From Collinsella aerofaciens (GTDB lineage: Bacteria > Actinomycetota > Coriobacteriia > Coriobacteriales > Coriobacteriaceae), in the NCBI RefSeq assembly GCF_963360655.1, contig NZ_OY725717.1:558001-622000 (forward strand): a stretch of 64,000 nucleotides of DNA. Reading direction: 5' to 3'. Shown here piece after piece: positions 26,558 through 37,300 of the stretch (positions within the stretch are counted from its first letter, which is position 1; every line of letters begins with the position of its first letter). The notes under the pieces are model-generated. The model did not search any database. It worked only from the letters and a program-made list of their open reading frames with translations, and had not been told where the DNA came from. The translations under genes were made by a program, and so were the position numbers.

Positions 26558-27135
26558 TGGGACTCGCAGAGCTCGTGCTGCTCGCCGTTGGCCTTTCGAT
26601 GGATGCCTTTGCCGTTTCCATCTGCAAGGGTCTCGGCATGAAAAAGATCAACCTTAAGGTCGCCGTAGTGCTCGGCCTGTTCTTTGGCGGCTTCCAGGCC
26701 GGCATGCCCGTGATCGGATGGGCGCTTGGCAGCCAGTTTATGGGCATCATCGGCCCCATCGACCACTGGATCGCCTTTATCCTGCTCGCCTTCATCGGCG
26801 GCAAAATGCTGTGGGAGGCCTATACCGAGGACGAGGATGAAGGCGACGACAAGGATGCCGAAAAGATTGACCTGGGCGAGTACCTGATCCTCGCCATCGC
26901 CACCTCAATTGACGCGCTCGCCGTGGGCATCTCGTTTGCCGCGCTCTCGGTCGACATCGTTCCCGCCGTGTCGCTTATCGGCATCACGACGTTTATCTTC
27001 TCCGTCGCCGGCGTAGCAATCGGCCACACCTTTGGCGCGCGCTACGAAAAGCCTGCCACCGTCGTGGGTGGCGTCGTGCTCATCCTCATTGGGCTTAAGA
27101 TTTTGCTTGAGCATCTGGGGATTTTGGCGCTGTAA
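26557..27135 (+). CDS. mntP: Manganese efflux pump MntP
   Basis: Exports Mn(II). 192 residues with six transmembrane helices in two repeats, each bearing the conserved Asp: LSMDAFAVSICKGLG in TM1 and SIDALAVGISFA in TM4. An acidic cytoplasmic loop (YTEDEDEGDDKDAEK) splits the halves. It is divergent from disA. The leader can fold over the ribosome-binding site, so metal-responsive translation is possible. Confidence 0.95.
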   Translation: MGLAELVLLAVGLSMDAFAVSICKGLGMKKINLKVAVVLGLFFGGFQAGMPVIGWALGSQFMGIIGPIDHWIAFILLAFIGGKMLWEAYTEDEDEGDDKDAEKIDLGEYLILAIATSIDALAVGISFAALSVDIVPAVSLIGITTFIFSVAGVAIGHTFGARYEKPATVVGGVVLILIGLKILLEHLGILAL

Positions 27136-27180
27136 CGCCAAACATAATCGCTCAAAACTCAACGCCAGCACAAGGCCTCA

Positions 27181-27250
27181 TGCAGAGTTTTGCATAATGC
27201 CTTTTCGTGCAGACTTTTGCATGTCATACTGATATGCAAAAGTCTGCACG
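27181..27250 (+). promoter_or_regulatory. Operator array upstream of hipBA
   Basis: CGTGCAGACTTTTGCAT (27206-27222) and its exact inverse ATGCAAAAGTCTGCACG (27234-27250) flank an 11-base spacer. A third half-site TGCAGAGTTTTGCAT lies at 27181-27195. This arrangement matches HipB-type autoregulation. Confidence 0.75.
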
Positions 27251-27307
27251 TTAGGAGATCGCCGTGGATACCTTTCCCATCACCACACCGCGCAAGCCGG
27301 CATCTAC

Positions 27308-27694
27308 GTGCGTCAGGCGCGCGAGGCGCAGGGGATCACCCGTGCGGCCCTCGCTAAAAAAGCCGGTGTTTCGGAGCGCCTGCTCGCATCGCTCGAGCTG
27401 GGAGACGCCACGGGCATTCGACTCGACAAGTTGCTGACCGTCTTTAACGCACTCGGCATAGGTCTCTTCGCGCAAAGCGATAACGACTCCATCGCATCGC
27501 CCTCCGAACATCCGGCGACGATAGTGAACCTCCCTATCGCGAACTCGAATACCCTGCCAAAGCCAAGCGTAGGCAGACGACCCACTCGACAAGGAACGCC
27601 ATCTTCCTATGGTGCCTTGCTGGCCCAAATCGCAGCCGAGCAAGGCCTTTCCGGCACTTCAAACCTCTCCTTTGGCTGCAAGGTTGTGAAATAA
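27308..27694 (+). CDS. hipB: HipB-like XRE-family antitoxin/repressor, start uncertain
   Basis: HTH_3 domain at the N terminus (VRQAREAQGITRAALAKKAG, then VSERLLASLELGDATGIRLD), followed by a flexible tail that would reach HipA; 128 residues from GTG 27308. That GTG has no ribosome-binding site. A good site, TTAGGAG before GTG 27264, opens in another frame reading VDTFPITTPRKP, which looks like a normal HipB N terminus (xDTFPITTP). A one- or two-base indel near 27285-27295 would join them. Either the gene is frameshifted, or the short form is used. The stop directly abuts hipA. Confidence 0.65.
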   Translation: MRQAREAQGITRAALAKKAGVSERLLASLELGDATGIRLDKLLTVFNALGIGLFAQSDNDSIASPSEHPATIVNLPIANSNTLPKPSVGRRPTRQGTPSSYGALLAQIAAEQGLSGTSNLSFGCKVVK

Positions 27695-28999
27695 ATGGCA
27701 GAGATGGAGCTCACGACCCTCATTTGTGGCGAAATCGCCGGCACTCTCCGGCAAGACGAGCATGGACTCTGCAGCTTTGCATACGCCCCAACCTATCGCG
27801 GAGCACCGTTATCGCTAACAATGCCGCTTTCCAATCGCACGTATGGCCATAACATCGTCCGCCCGTTCCTATTTGGCCTTTTGCCCGACAGTCAAGAGCA
27901 GCGTCGCGCTATTGCCACCGAGCATGATGTTGCATCCAACAACCCCGTCGCCCTCTTGTGCCATATCGGTCTTGACTGCGCGGGGGCCGTTCAGTTTTGT
28001 CGAGCCGATCAATTAGACGCCGCCCGCGGCAGGGTCTCGGCATACCGCCCGCTTACCAATTCTCAAATCGCTCACAAGCTCAAAGCAATTCGCGATGACG
28101 AAAGAGAGACATGGATGGGCTCCAACGAAAGCTGGTCCCTGGGCGGCAATCAAGGCAAATTTGCACTAGCTTGGCATGATGGCCAATGGTGCGAATGTCT
28201 AGGGTCATCCCCCACTACCCATATCTTCAAAAATGGTGTCGTTGGGTTCAAACATCAGGCCTTAAACGAATTCGTCTGCATGAAAACGGCTCGGCGTGTT
28301 GGCATTCCAACTGCCAACGTCTCCCATTACACATTTGAAGACGAAGCCGCGCTCGTCGTTGAACGGTACGACAGAATGGTCAATAGCAGCGGAAATATCG
28401 AAAGGCTGCATCAGGAGGACTTTTGCCAGGCGCTCGGTGTATTGCCAAGCCAGAAATACACCGCTGACGGAGGACCAACTACACGAGACATCCAAGAACG
28501 ACTGATTAACACAGTCCCCCACCACATGAATCTTGTGCTTTTTACCTATATGTTGTTCTATAACGCCATTATCGGAGCGCCTGACGCACACGCTAAAAAC
28601 TACTCGCTCATCCTTGGCAAAGGCACAAACGCGGCACTCGCACCCATGTACGATGTCGCATCGGGCTTAGCATACGAACGTATGCGGCGAAAAGCGCGCC
28701 TTGCCATGAGCGTTGGCGGCGAAAATCGTGTGGGGCGCATCGGTCCAGGCGCTATCCGCCGATACCACGGTATGGGAGACCCCGCGCTGGAGGCGACGCT
28801 CACCGATGCCGGGCCATCCGAGAAGTTTTGCTTTGCGACCATGATGGACCTCGCCTACGAGGTGCCCATTTGCATGGAAGAGGTCATGGACGAATACGCC
28901 GACCTGCCCGGCATGGCGGACCTGCGCGAGCATATGCTCGGCCCCGTCCGCGAAAACTGCCAGCGCACCCTCGACCTCATCAGGGCAGAAATGGACTAG
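27695..28999 (+). CDS. hipA: HipA-type serine/threonine kinase toxin
   Basis: 434 residues. N-subdomain 1 (LICGEIAGTLRQDEHGLCSF) and coupled domain (PFLFGLLPDSQEQRR) are followed by the kinase core: SLGGNQGKFAL near residue 150, VVERYDR near 225, catalytic IGAPDAHAKNYSL near 296 and metal site APMYDVAS near 318. E. coli HipA phosphorylates glutamyl-tRNA synthetase and causes growth arrest; the target here is inferred by family. ATG 27695 abuts the hipB stop, so translation is probably coupled. Confidence 0.9.
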   Translation: MAEMELTTLICGEIAGTLRQDEHGLCSFAYAPTYRGAPLSLTMPLSNRTYGHNIVRPFLFGLLPDSQEQRRAIATEHDVASNNPVALLCHIGLDCAGAVQFCRADQLDAARGRVSAYRPLTNSQIAHKLKAIRDDERETWMGSNESWSLGGNQGKFALAWHDGQWCECLGSSPTTHIFKNGVVGFKHQALNEFVCMKTARRVGIPTANVSHYTFEDEAALVVERYDRMVNSSGNIERLHQEDFCQALGVLPSQKYTADGGPTTRDIQERLINTVPHHMNLVLFTYMLFYNAIIGAPDAHAKNYSLILGKGTNAALAPMYDVASGLAYERMRRKARLAMSVGGENRVGRIGPGAIRRYHGMGDPALEATLTDAGPSEKFCFATMMDLAYEVPICMEEVMDEYADLPGMADLREHMLGPVRENCQRTLDLIRAEMD

Positions 29000-29030
29000 A
29001 CACCAGACTATTTCCCATTTTTCAAACAAA

Positions 29031-29072
29031 AGAGAGGGGGCACCCGTCGCAAAAGCTCGGGTGCCCCCTCAC
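29031..29072. terminator. Bidirectional terminator between hipA and pepD
   Basis: GAGGGGGCACCCG and CGGGTGCCCCCTC pair around a short loop between two converging genes. Confidence 0.85.
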
Positions 29073-29127
29073 GTAATGTCATTTGCAATCCGCTAGCACG
29101 TGGCTCGGACTGCTGCTAGCGCAACCT

Positions 29128-30585
29128 TTACGCGGCAAGGCGCTTGAGGACGTCGATGAGCAGCTCGTAGAAGCGCTCGGCAGAAGCGAGCTCCATGCTC
29201 TCGTCCGGGGTGTGGACATCGGAGAGCGTCGGGCCCACGGCGATGGCGTCCAGGCCGTGCAGGGCCTCGGCAAACAGGCCGCACTCAAGGCCGGCGTGAA
29301 TGGACTCGATGCGCAGCTCGGAGCCAAAGAGCTCGCGATAGCTCTCGACAAAGACGTCGCGGACCGGCGAATGCTCGGCATAGCTCCAGCCGGGATACTC
29401 GAACTCAAACTTGGCGTCGAAGCCCAGGACATCGGCCAGCGTCTGCAGGCGGTCCTTGAACTCGTTCTGCAGCGAGGTGATCGAGGAGCGCGGGGACAAC
29501 ATGATCTTGACCTCGTCATCAGAAGTGGCAACCACACCGATGTTGGAGGAAACCTCCACGGAGCCGTCGGTGGCGACGTTGCGACGAATCACACCGTTGG
29601 GGGCAAGACGCAGGGCGCGGATGAGGGCAAGCGCGGACTTCTGGTCCATGGCCTCGACCTCGGCGTCGTCGGCAATCTCGACGGTGCAGGTAAAGCCGGG
29701 GTCGAAGACCTCAAGCTCGGCGGTGACGTCGGCGATGATGCCCCTTGCGATCTGGGCCGCGGCCTCGGCGGCAGCGTGGTCGGCGTAAACCAGCTCGGCC
29801 TTGCACTCACGGTTGATGGCGTTGTCCTTAGTGCCGCCGTTAAAGCTGACGATGGCGGGCTCGCCGGCGACCATCAGGCGGTCGATGATGCGGGCCATGA
29901 TAAGGTTGCCGTTGCCGCGCTCCAGGTTGATGTCGGAGCCGGAGTGACCGCCCAGCAGGCCGGAGATGTCGAGCGTGAGGGTGCTACCGGTCTTGTGCTC
30001 GCGCGCGATCGGGCACGTGTAGGTAACGACGACGCCGCCGGCGCAGCTGACGGTGGCAACGCCCTCTTCCTCGGAGTCAAGGTTAATCATGGTGCGGGCG
30101 CTAATCTGGGACTTGTCGAGCGTCTCGGCGCCGACCAGGCCGGTCTCCTCGTCGGTGGTGAATACGCACTCGAGGGCCGGATGGGTAATCGAATCGTCGT
30201 TGAGCACGGTAAGCATAAGCGCGACGGCAATGCCGTTGTCGGCACCCAGGGTGGTGCCGTTGGCGGTAAGGACACCATCCTTGACGACCAGGTCGATACC
30301 ATCGGTCGTAAAGTCGTGCTCGACGGAGCCCAACTTGTCGCACACCATGTCGATATGGCCCTGCAGCATTACGGTCGGGGCATTCTCGGCACCGGCAGAT
30401 GCGGGCTTGCGAATGATGACGTTGTAGACCTCGTCCTGGTACACGTCGAGGCCGCGCTCCTTGGCAAACGCGACCAGGAAATCGCTGATGCCCTTCTCGT
30501 TGCCAGACCCACGGGGGATCGCGTTGACCTCCTCAAAGAAATGGAACAGCTGGGCGGGCTCGTAGCCGGTAATCTTGTAGTCCAT
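29128..30585 (-). CDS. pepD: Aminoacyl-histidine dipeptidase, M20 family
   Basis: Cleaves Xaa-His dipeptides in the cytoplasm. 485 residues, the same as E. coli PepD. Metal-binding GHIDMVCDK near residue 78, TLGADNGIAV near 115, TTDEETGLVGA near 145 and the C-terminal HAGLECGLF are present, interrupted by the lid/dimerisation domain. Start ATG 30585 is preceded by AAGGAGG. The gene stands alone. Confidence 0.95.
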   Translation of the reverse strand: MDYKITGYEPAQLFHFFEEVNAIPRGSGNEKGISDFLVAFAKERGLDVYQDEVYNVIIRKPASAGAENAPTVMLQGHIDMVCDKLGSVEHDFTTDGIDLVVKDGVLTANGTTLGADNGIAVALMLTVLNDDSITHPALECVFTTDEETGLVGAETLDKSQISARTMINLDSEEEGVATVSCAGGVVVTYTCPIAREHKTGSTLTLDISGLLGGHSGSDINLERGNGNLIMARIIDRLMVAGEPAIVSFNGGTKDNAINRECKAELVYADHAAAEAAAQIARGIIADVTAELEVFDPGFTCTVEIADDAEVEAMDQKSALALIRALRLAPNGVIRRNVATDGSVEVSSNIGVVATSDDEVKIMLSPRSSITSLQNEFKDRLQTLADVLGFDAKFEFEYPGWSYAEHSPVRDVFVESYRELFGSELRIESIHAGLECGLFAEALHGLDAIAVGPTLSDVHTPDESMELASAERFYELLIDVLKRLAA

Positions 30586-30742
30586 GGTGCCTCCTTGGCG
30601 CAACTGGTTAGACAGTAAGACATGCGACTTGTATATTCCCAGACTTTGCGTGCATAAACCAGTCGAAAACGCCGAGTGCCCTCGCATCATCGGCTAACGG
30701 TGGACCGTATAGCGTAACGGTCACAGCTACCGCAGCTCTACA

Positions 30743-30774
30743 AATCGAGGCGCCCTTTCCGGAGCGCCTCGATT
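30743..30774 (-). terminator. Terminator of clpC
   Basis: AATCGAGGCGC pairs with GCGCCTCGATT around CCTTTCCGGA between the clpC stop and pepD. Confidence 0.8.
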
Positions 30775-30799
30775 ACGCGTATCAAATTGTCGCCACGCC

Positions 30800-33442
30800 C
30801 TACAGCGCGCCGGAACCGGCTTGCATCATGCCGCCGGGGCCCGAGGTCACGCCACTGCTCACAGGCGCGGCGTTTCCGGTGTGCGGCGCTGCCGGAGCGG
30901 TATCGCCCCCGAGCGCACCTGCCGGACGCGGCGCTGGAATCTCGCCTGTGCCATGGCTAAAGACGAACTTGCCGTCGGCCACGTCGCACAGGACGGTATC
31001 GCCCTCGCCCCACTCGCCGGCCAGCAGCTCCTCGGACAGCGGGTCCTCGATGAGCTTTTGGATGGCGCGGCGCAGCGGACGCGCGCCATTGGTGAGGTCA
31101 GTGCCCTCGGCCACGATCTTGTCGTAGGCCGCATCGGTGAGCTTGATGTTCATGCCATTAGCGATCAGGCGCTGACGCAGGTCGTCCACCAGCAGGTGCG
31201 CGATCTTGGTCAGGTTCTCGCCCGAGAGCTTCTGGAACACCACAATGTCGTCGATACGGTTGAGCAACTCGGGGCGGAACAGGCGCTTGAGCTCGCCCAT
31301 CGCGCGGCCCTTGATCTCGCTCGACGTGAGACCCTGCTCGCCGGTGGTGCCAAAGCCAACGCTCGCATCCTGCGCGATCTCGCGGGCGCCCACGTTTGAC
31401 GTCATGATGATCACCGTATTGCGGAAGTCGACCGTCTTGCCCTGGCTATCGGTCAGACGGCCCTCCTCCAACACCTGCAGCAGGATATTGAAGATGTCGG
31501 GGTGCGCCTTCTCGATCTCGTCGAACAGCACGACCGAGTACGGGTGACGGCGAACAGCCTTGGTGAGCTGGCCGCCCTCGTCGTGGCCCACATAGCCCGG
31601 GGGGCTACCGATGAGCTTGGAGACCTCGAACTCACTGCCAAACTCCGACATATCGAAGCTGATGAGCGCGTCCTTGCTGCCAAAGAGATACTCGGCGAGC
31701 GTCTTGGCGAGCTCGGTCTTGCCTGTGCCGGTGGGACCAAGGAAGATAAAGCTGCCACCGGGACGACGCGGGTCCTTGAGCGGCGAGCGGCTGCGGCGCA
31801 CGGCCTTGGCGACGGCCTCGACTGCCTCATCCTGGCCGATGATGCGCGTCTTGAGCACGCTTTCGGTCTGCAGCAGGCGCCGGCTCTCGCTCTCGGTGAG
31901 CGAGGAAACCGGCACGCCCGAGGTCACGGACACGATGTCGGCAATCTGGGAGACATCGATGGTGAGCGGGCTGGCGTCGAGCTCGGTCGTCCAGGCAGCC
32001 TTGGCCTCGGCGAGCTCAATCTCGGCAGCCTTTTGCTGCTCGGTGATCTCGGCGGCCTTGTTCATGTCGTCGCTCTCGGTGGCCTCCTGCGCGGCGGCCT
32101 TAAGCTCCTCCACGCGATGCTCGGCCTCGCGCACCGGCTCGGGCGCGCGGTTGGCGGCGATGCGGGCGCGGGCGCCGGCCTCGTCAATGAGGTCGATGGC
32201 CTTATCGGGCAGGAAGCGATCCTGGATGTAGCGGTCGGAGAGGTTCGCGGCGGCCTCGATAGCACCCTGCGTATAGCGCACATGGTGGTGCTCCTCGTAG
32301 CGCGGCTTGAGCGCGGTCAGGATCTTGACCGTGTCCTCGACGCTCGGCTCCTCGACATCGATGGTCTGGAAGCGACGCTCGAAGGCCGGGTCCTTGGTGA
32401 GGTACTTGCGGAATTCCTCGGCCGTGGTGGCGCCGATAATCTGGAAGGCACCGCGCGCGAGCACGGGCTTGAGCATGGAGCTCGCGTCGATGGAGCCCTC
32501 GGCAGAGCCGGCACCGATGATGGTGTGCATCTCGTCAATAAACAGGATGACGTCGTCAGCTTCGGTGGCCTCCTGGATCACGTTCTTGAGGCGCTCCTCA
32601 AACTCACCGCGATACTTGGCGCCCGCAACGAGGCCCGGCAGGTCGAGCGTCCAGATGTTCTGGTTCATGAGATTCTCGGGCACGTTGCCGGCAGCGATCT
32701 GCTGCGCCAGGCCCTCGACGATGGCCGTCTTGCCCACGCCGGGGTCGCCCAGGATAAGCGGGTTGTTCTTGGTGCGGCGCGAAAGGATCTCCATCATGCG
32801 CTGGACTTCCTTTTCGCGGCCAATCACGGGATCGAGCTCGCCGTCGCGCGCCTTTTGAGTGAGGTTGGTGGCGAACTGCTTGAGCGTGTCGGTGCCGCTC
32901 CCCTTTTGCTGAGAGGCATCCGAGCCGCTAAAGAACGGCAGGCCCGCACCGGGACGACCAGCACCGGCGCCGGCGAGCGGACGCTTCTTGTCCTGGTCCT
33001 TGGCGGTGAGTTTCTCGATAGCCTTTTTGATGGAGGCGGACGACACACCCAGGCGCATGAGGATGTCCATGGCCATGCCGTTGCCCTCTTCGACGATACC
33101 GATGAGCAGGTGCTCGGTCGACACGTAGGTCTGGTTGTTCTCACGCGCCACGCGGAATGAACGCTCCATCACGCTAATGACGAGCGGCGTAAAGGCGAGC
33201 TTGGCCGCCTCGGTCTCCTCACTGGGCTCGGGAACCGTGGTCTGGACCTCCTTGAGGGTGTCCATGATGTCGTCGTAGGAGATATCAAGCGAGCGCAGCG
33301 CCTCGGCAGCGATGCCCTCGTCCTCCTTGGCGAGTGCGAGCAGCAGGTGCTCGGTGCCCACCTTATTTGAGTGCAGATCGAGCGCCTCCTGTTTGGCCAT
33401 CGACATGACCTTGCGCGCTCGATCGGTAAATCTATCTAACAT
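30800..33442 (-). CDS. clpC: ATP-dependent Clp protease ATP-binding subunit ClpC
   Basis: Hsp100 unfoldase feeding ClpP. 880 residues: two Clp_N repeats (residues 1-145), AAA1 with GDPGVGKT near 231, a middle coiled-coil with UVR-like segment near 420-460, and AAA2 with GPTGTGKT near 569. A Gly/Pro/Ala-rich C-terminal tail follows. Start ATG 33442 ([13 protein letters not shown]) follows AAGGA; the upstream in-frame codons lack similarity. Neither ctsR nor mcsAB adjoins it, so control differs from Bacillus. Confidence 0.97.
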   Translation of the reverse strand: MLDRFTDRARKVMSMAKQEALDLHSNKVGTEHLLLALAKEDEGIAAEALRSLDISYDDIMDTLKEVQTTVPEPSEETEAAKLAFTPLVISVMERSFRVARENNQTYVSTEHLLIGIVEEGNGMAMDILMRLGVSSASIKKAIEKLTAKDQDKKRPLAGAGAGRPGAGLPFFSGSDASQQKGSGTDTLKQFATNLTQKARDGELDPVIGREKEVQRMMEILSRRTKNNPLILGDPGVGKTAIVEGLAQQIAAGNVPENLMNQNIWTLDLPGLVAGAKYRGEFEERLKNVIQEATEADDVILFIDEMHTIIGAGSAEGSIDASSMLKPVLARGAFQIIGATTAEEFRKYLTKDPAFERRFQTIDVEEPSVEDTVKILTALKPRYEEHHHVRYTQGAIEAAANLSDRYIQDRFLPDKAIDLIDEAGARARIAANRAPEPVREAEHRVEELKAAAQEATESDDMNKAAEITEQQKAAEIELAEAKAAWTTELDASPLTIDVSQIADIVSVTSGVPVSSLTESESRRLLQTESVLKTRIIGQDEAVEAVAKAVRRSRSPLKDPRRPGGSFIFLGPTGTGKTELAKTLAEYLFGSKDALISFDMSEFGSEFEVSKLIGSPPGYVGHDEGGQLTKAVRRHPYSVVLFDEIEKAHPDIFNILLQVLEEGRLTDSQGKTVDFRNTVIIMTSNVGAREIAQDASVGFGTTGEQGLTSSEIKGRAMGELKRLFRPELLNRIDDIVVFQKLSGENLTKIAHLLVDDLRQRLIANGMNIKLTDAAYDKIVAEGTDLTNGARPLRRAIQKLIEDPLSEELLAGEWGEGDTVLCDVADGKFVFSHGTGEIPAPRPAGALGGDTAPAAPHTGNAAPVSSGVTSGPGGMMQAGSGAL

Positions 33443-33634
33443 GCTCGTTTCCTTACATGAGTTCATCGAAATCAAAACGCCCGCCCGTCGGCGGCGCTTT
33501 TGTCTCTTTACCCACAGGTTGTCTATGTTAACAGCTGGAGGAATATCTATAAACCCGGCTCACATGAATGCAGGTTATGACCGCATCGCGGGACTCACCG
33601 CGCGATGCGCGACAGGCGCCCCGCAAGAGAAACC

Positions 33635-34324
33635 CTAGGCGTCTTTCACCACGTCGGGACTCGTCGCACGCGATGCGCGATAGGCATCGGCCTCCTTGGA
33701 GACGCGTTCGAGCAGCTCGGATGTATCGACGCCCTCGACTTGCGCGACCGTTTCCACCGTCTGCATGGCGACCGCCCTCAGGTACGCGCACGCGCTGTCC
33801 CCCGGCTGCTCGAGGTCTATCTCCTCGCCGCCCTCCCGGGCAAAGCCGACCGCCATCACAAAGCCCATGATGCCCGAGACCAGAAAGCCCACCGCAAAGC
33901 TCGAATCTGCCTTGAGCTCTTCTCCGTCGGGGTGGACGATCTCTCTCACGCGGTCGATGATGATCGTATGGATGCCCTGCACGACCTGCTCGGCGGCACC
34001 CGCCCTCATGGTGATGACGATGCGCCGCAGCAGGCAGCGGACGTCGCGCCGGTCGAACGCCGAAAGGTCGCCCTCGCTCGAAAAATGCCAGAGGGCATCG
34101 GTGATGAGCTCGTTATCCTGCAGCAGCTGGGCTATGGCGATGGCGACGAGTTCATCGAAATCGTGAAAATAGTAGTAAAACGTTCCGCGATTGCACTGGG
34201 CGGCGCGGGTCACCTCGCCAACCGACAGCTCGAAGATGCTGTTGTTCTCGATGAGCTCCCAAAACGCCTCGATGATACGGGTGCGTGCATCGGGCGCATC
34301 GGCGTCCTTACGCGGTCTCGCCAT
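33635..34324 (-). CDS. TetR-family repressor
   Basis: 229 residues. N-terminal HTH (RTRIIEAFWELIENNSIFEL, then SVGEVTRAAQCNRGTFYYYF) is canonical TetR; the C-terminal domain is unrecognised. ATG 34324 lies within the 3' end of the activase gene (17-base overlap, with GAGG 4 bases upstream), so it is translated from that transcript. A perfect palindrome upstream of the activase gene is its likely operator, making the operon self-regulated. Confidence 0.85.
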   Translation of the reverse strand: MARPRKDADAPDARTRIIEAFWELIENNSIFELSVGEVTRAAQCNRGTFYYYFHDFDELVAIAIAQLLQDNELITDALWHFSSEGDLSAFDRRDVRCLLRRIVITMRAGAAEQVVQGIHTIIIDRVREIVHPDGEELKADSSFAVGFLVSGIMGFVMAVGFAREGGEEIDLEQPGDSACAYLRAVAMQTVETVAQVEGVDTSELLERVSKEADAYRASRATSPDVVKDA

Positions 34325-37300
34325 GCGCCTCACCGCACCCCTGCGCCTTGGCGTTCATGATGAGCATCTGAAGACGGTTCTCCACGTTGGCGAAGCTCAC
34401 GTCGGGATCGTAGTCGAGCGGCAGGAACTGCGCCGTGGGATACTGCTCCTTGAGCGCATGGATGAGCCCGCGCCCCACGACATGGTTGGGCAGACACCCG
34501 AACGGCTGCAGGATCACGAAGTTGCGGCAGCCGCGCTTGGCGTGCTCGAGAATCTCCGCCGGAATCAGCACGCCCTCGCCCGCATCGAACGTATGGTGCA
34601 GGATCTTATCGCTCGCGCGCACGAGCTCGGGCATGCGCGTCGGCGGCTCGTAGAGCGGGCTCGCCGCGCCCAGGCGGTCGCAACGGTCGTGCGCGAGCTC
34701 GAACAGGTTGTCCGCCGTGGCGTACCAGGCCTTTTCGGGCAGCGACAGGTCGACGTGGAACTCGCGCGACTGCGCATGCTTGTAGAAATAGGTCTTGCGG
34801 ATCACGTCGGTCATGCGCGCCTCGATGACCTCGAGCCCGTTGTCCTCGAGGTAGCGCTCGATCTCGTGGTTGGCGCCGAGATGGAAATTGAGCAGGTACT
34901 CGCCCACGATGAGAACGGTCGGATGCGGGTTCGAGCGGTCGTACGGAACGGCGTCCATGATCGCAAGCGCGCGTTTGAAGCCCGTCGCCTGGCCTCTCAG
35001 CCCGGAGCGCTCCATGCCCTCGATAACCTCATCGAGCGCGCGGTCGAACGCAGCGTCCGCCGCGCCCTTCTCGAGCTCGTAGGGACGGATGCGCCTAAGC
35101 ATGGCCTCGAGGGCATCGATCATGGGAAGACCGTAGGCGATCTGGATGCTCGGGCCAAGGCCGAGCTTGAAGCCCGGATGCGCATTGTGGGCATCGACGT
35201 CGTCGTTGGTGAGCACCGGGACATAGTCGTATCCCGCGTCGTCGAGCGCGCGGCGCAGCAGGGGCATGTAGTGCGTCAGGCGGCAGTCGCCGATATACTT
35301 GCCAGTCACCACGGCGACGTCGTGCGGGTCGTACTTACCGCTCTCGAGTGCCGCGAGCGCCTCGCCGATCACGATTTGCGCGGGGAAGCAGATGTCGTTG
35401 TGCACATAGCGTTTGCCCAGGCGGATGGCATCCTCGCGCCCGATATCAAGGGCCTCGGCGCGCACGCCCTGATTGCGCATCGCCGCGGTCATGAGCCTGC
35501 AGAACGCATGGGAGGTGTTGGGGACCAGCGCGATCTTGTCGTGCCGGTCGCGCTTGGTGTACTTGACCTTATACGGGTCGTCGAGCGGATGGACCGCGTG
35601 CACCCGGGCGCCCTCGGCACGCTCCTCCGCGCGACGACGGTTGACCGACTCGATAAACGAACGCACGCGAATGCCCATGGGACCGGCGACGTCGCTCTCA
35701 TCGAGCTTGATCATCATCGGAACCTTGGAGCCCATCTCGCCCATCATGCGCGCGATCTCGTCGGTGAGATACGCATCGTGGCCGCAGCCGAAGCTGCCCA
35801 TCTGCACGAGCTCGAGCTCGGGCGTCGATGCGACGATGACCGCGCACGACAGCATGCGCGCATGGTAGTTGTTCACGATGTCGATGCGGCTGTTGGAAAG
35901 ATCGACGTTGCAGACCCCCGGCACCGCATCGGGCGTCAGCACGGGGATGCTGCGCTCAGAGAAGAGCTTGGGCAGCCCGTGGTTGACCAGCGGGTCGTTG
36001 TGGTACGGGCGCGAAGCGATCACCACCGCGTAGCCGCCGTCCTCGTGCACGTTCTCGAGCACCTGCCTGCCGCGCAGCTGCAGCTGGTTCTCAAACGTCT
36101 CCTGCGCGCGGTCCGCCTGCTCGGTCGCCTTGGCAACCAGGTCGGCATCGATATCGAAGGTCTCCTTGCACCACGCCTTGAGCTGGCGGTTTCGGTCGCC
36201 CTCGTCGTACCAGTGGAACAGCGGCGTATCGAACGGAACGCCGAAACGCTCCTCCGGGTTATCGGAATTGCGCATCACGTAGGGGTATCCCTTTACGACG
36301 GCGCACATCCACTCGCTGGTAGAGGCGGTGTTTTCGGTGGGCACCGTCGTGATGACGGGCATGAAGATGCGGTCGACGCCGGCGTCGACGAGATTGCGGA
36401 TGTGCCCGTGGACGAGCTTGGCCGGGAAGCACACGGTGTCGGATGTGACGTGCGCCAGACCGCGCTCGTACATCGCCTTGGTGCTGCGTCCCGAGACGCG
36501 CACCTTAAAGCCGAGCGTGCTGAAGAACGTCGACCAGAACGGCATGGTGTCCCAGAACTCGAGCACACGGGGAATGCCGATCGTGACATCGCGCCCCCCG
36601 CTGACGGGAACCGTGGGGTACGACTCGAACAGCAGCTTCTCGCGGTCGACAAAGAGATTGGGGGCAGCCGCGGTCCGGTCGCGCCCCGTGCCGGGTGCCT
36701 GTGCCTCGCAAGCACCCTGCGGACGCAGCTCCTCCGCCGCGGGAACCTCGCGCACGAGCTCATCCCATGAGATGGCGCCGCCGCGCGGGCAGCGATTGCC
36801 CGTGACGTAAAGCGAGCCGTCGCCAAATGCCACGACCGCGCGCTGGCAGCGGTTGTTGCACCGACGGCAGGTAACGCCGCCGAACTCGCGATGCTCGAAG
36901 CGCTCCACGGCATCGAGCCCGATAAACGACGTGCCGGCGTCGCCCTTGCGGCATTCCTCGCGCGCGAGCAGGGCGATACCGATAGCGCCCATCAGCCCCG
37001 GGTGGGGCGCACGCGTGACGGGTTTGCCCAGATACTGCTCGAATGCGCGCAGCACCGCGTCGTTTCGGAACGTGCCGCCCTGGACGACGACTTTGTCGCC
37101 CAGACGGTTGAGATTTGAAACGCGAATGACCTTGGTGAACACGTTCTCGATAATCGAACGGCAGAGACCGGCCATGATGTCGCCCGGACCCTTACCGCGC
37201 CGCTGCTCGGAAACGACGCTGCTGTTCATGAACACCGTGCAGCGGCTGCCGAGAACGGCGGGGGCTTTGGACGAAAATGCCTCGGTCGCGATATCCTCAA

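Noticed and set aside
34191-36770. 859-residue plus-strand frame
   Set aside because: It is the complement of the large activase gene; GC-rich genes often leave the opposite frame open.
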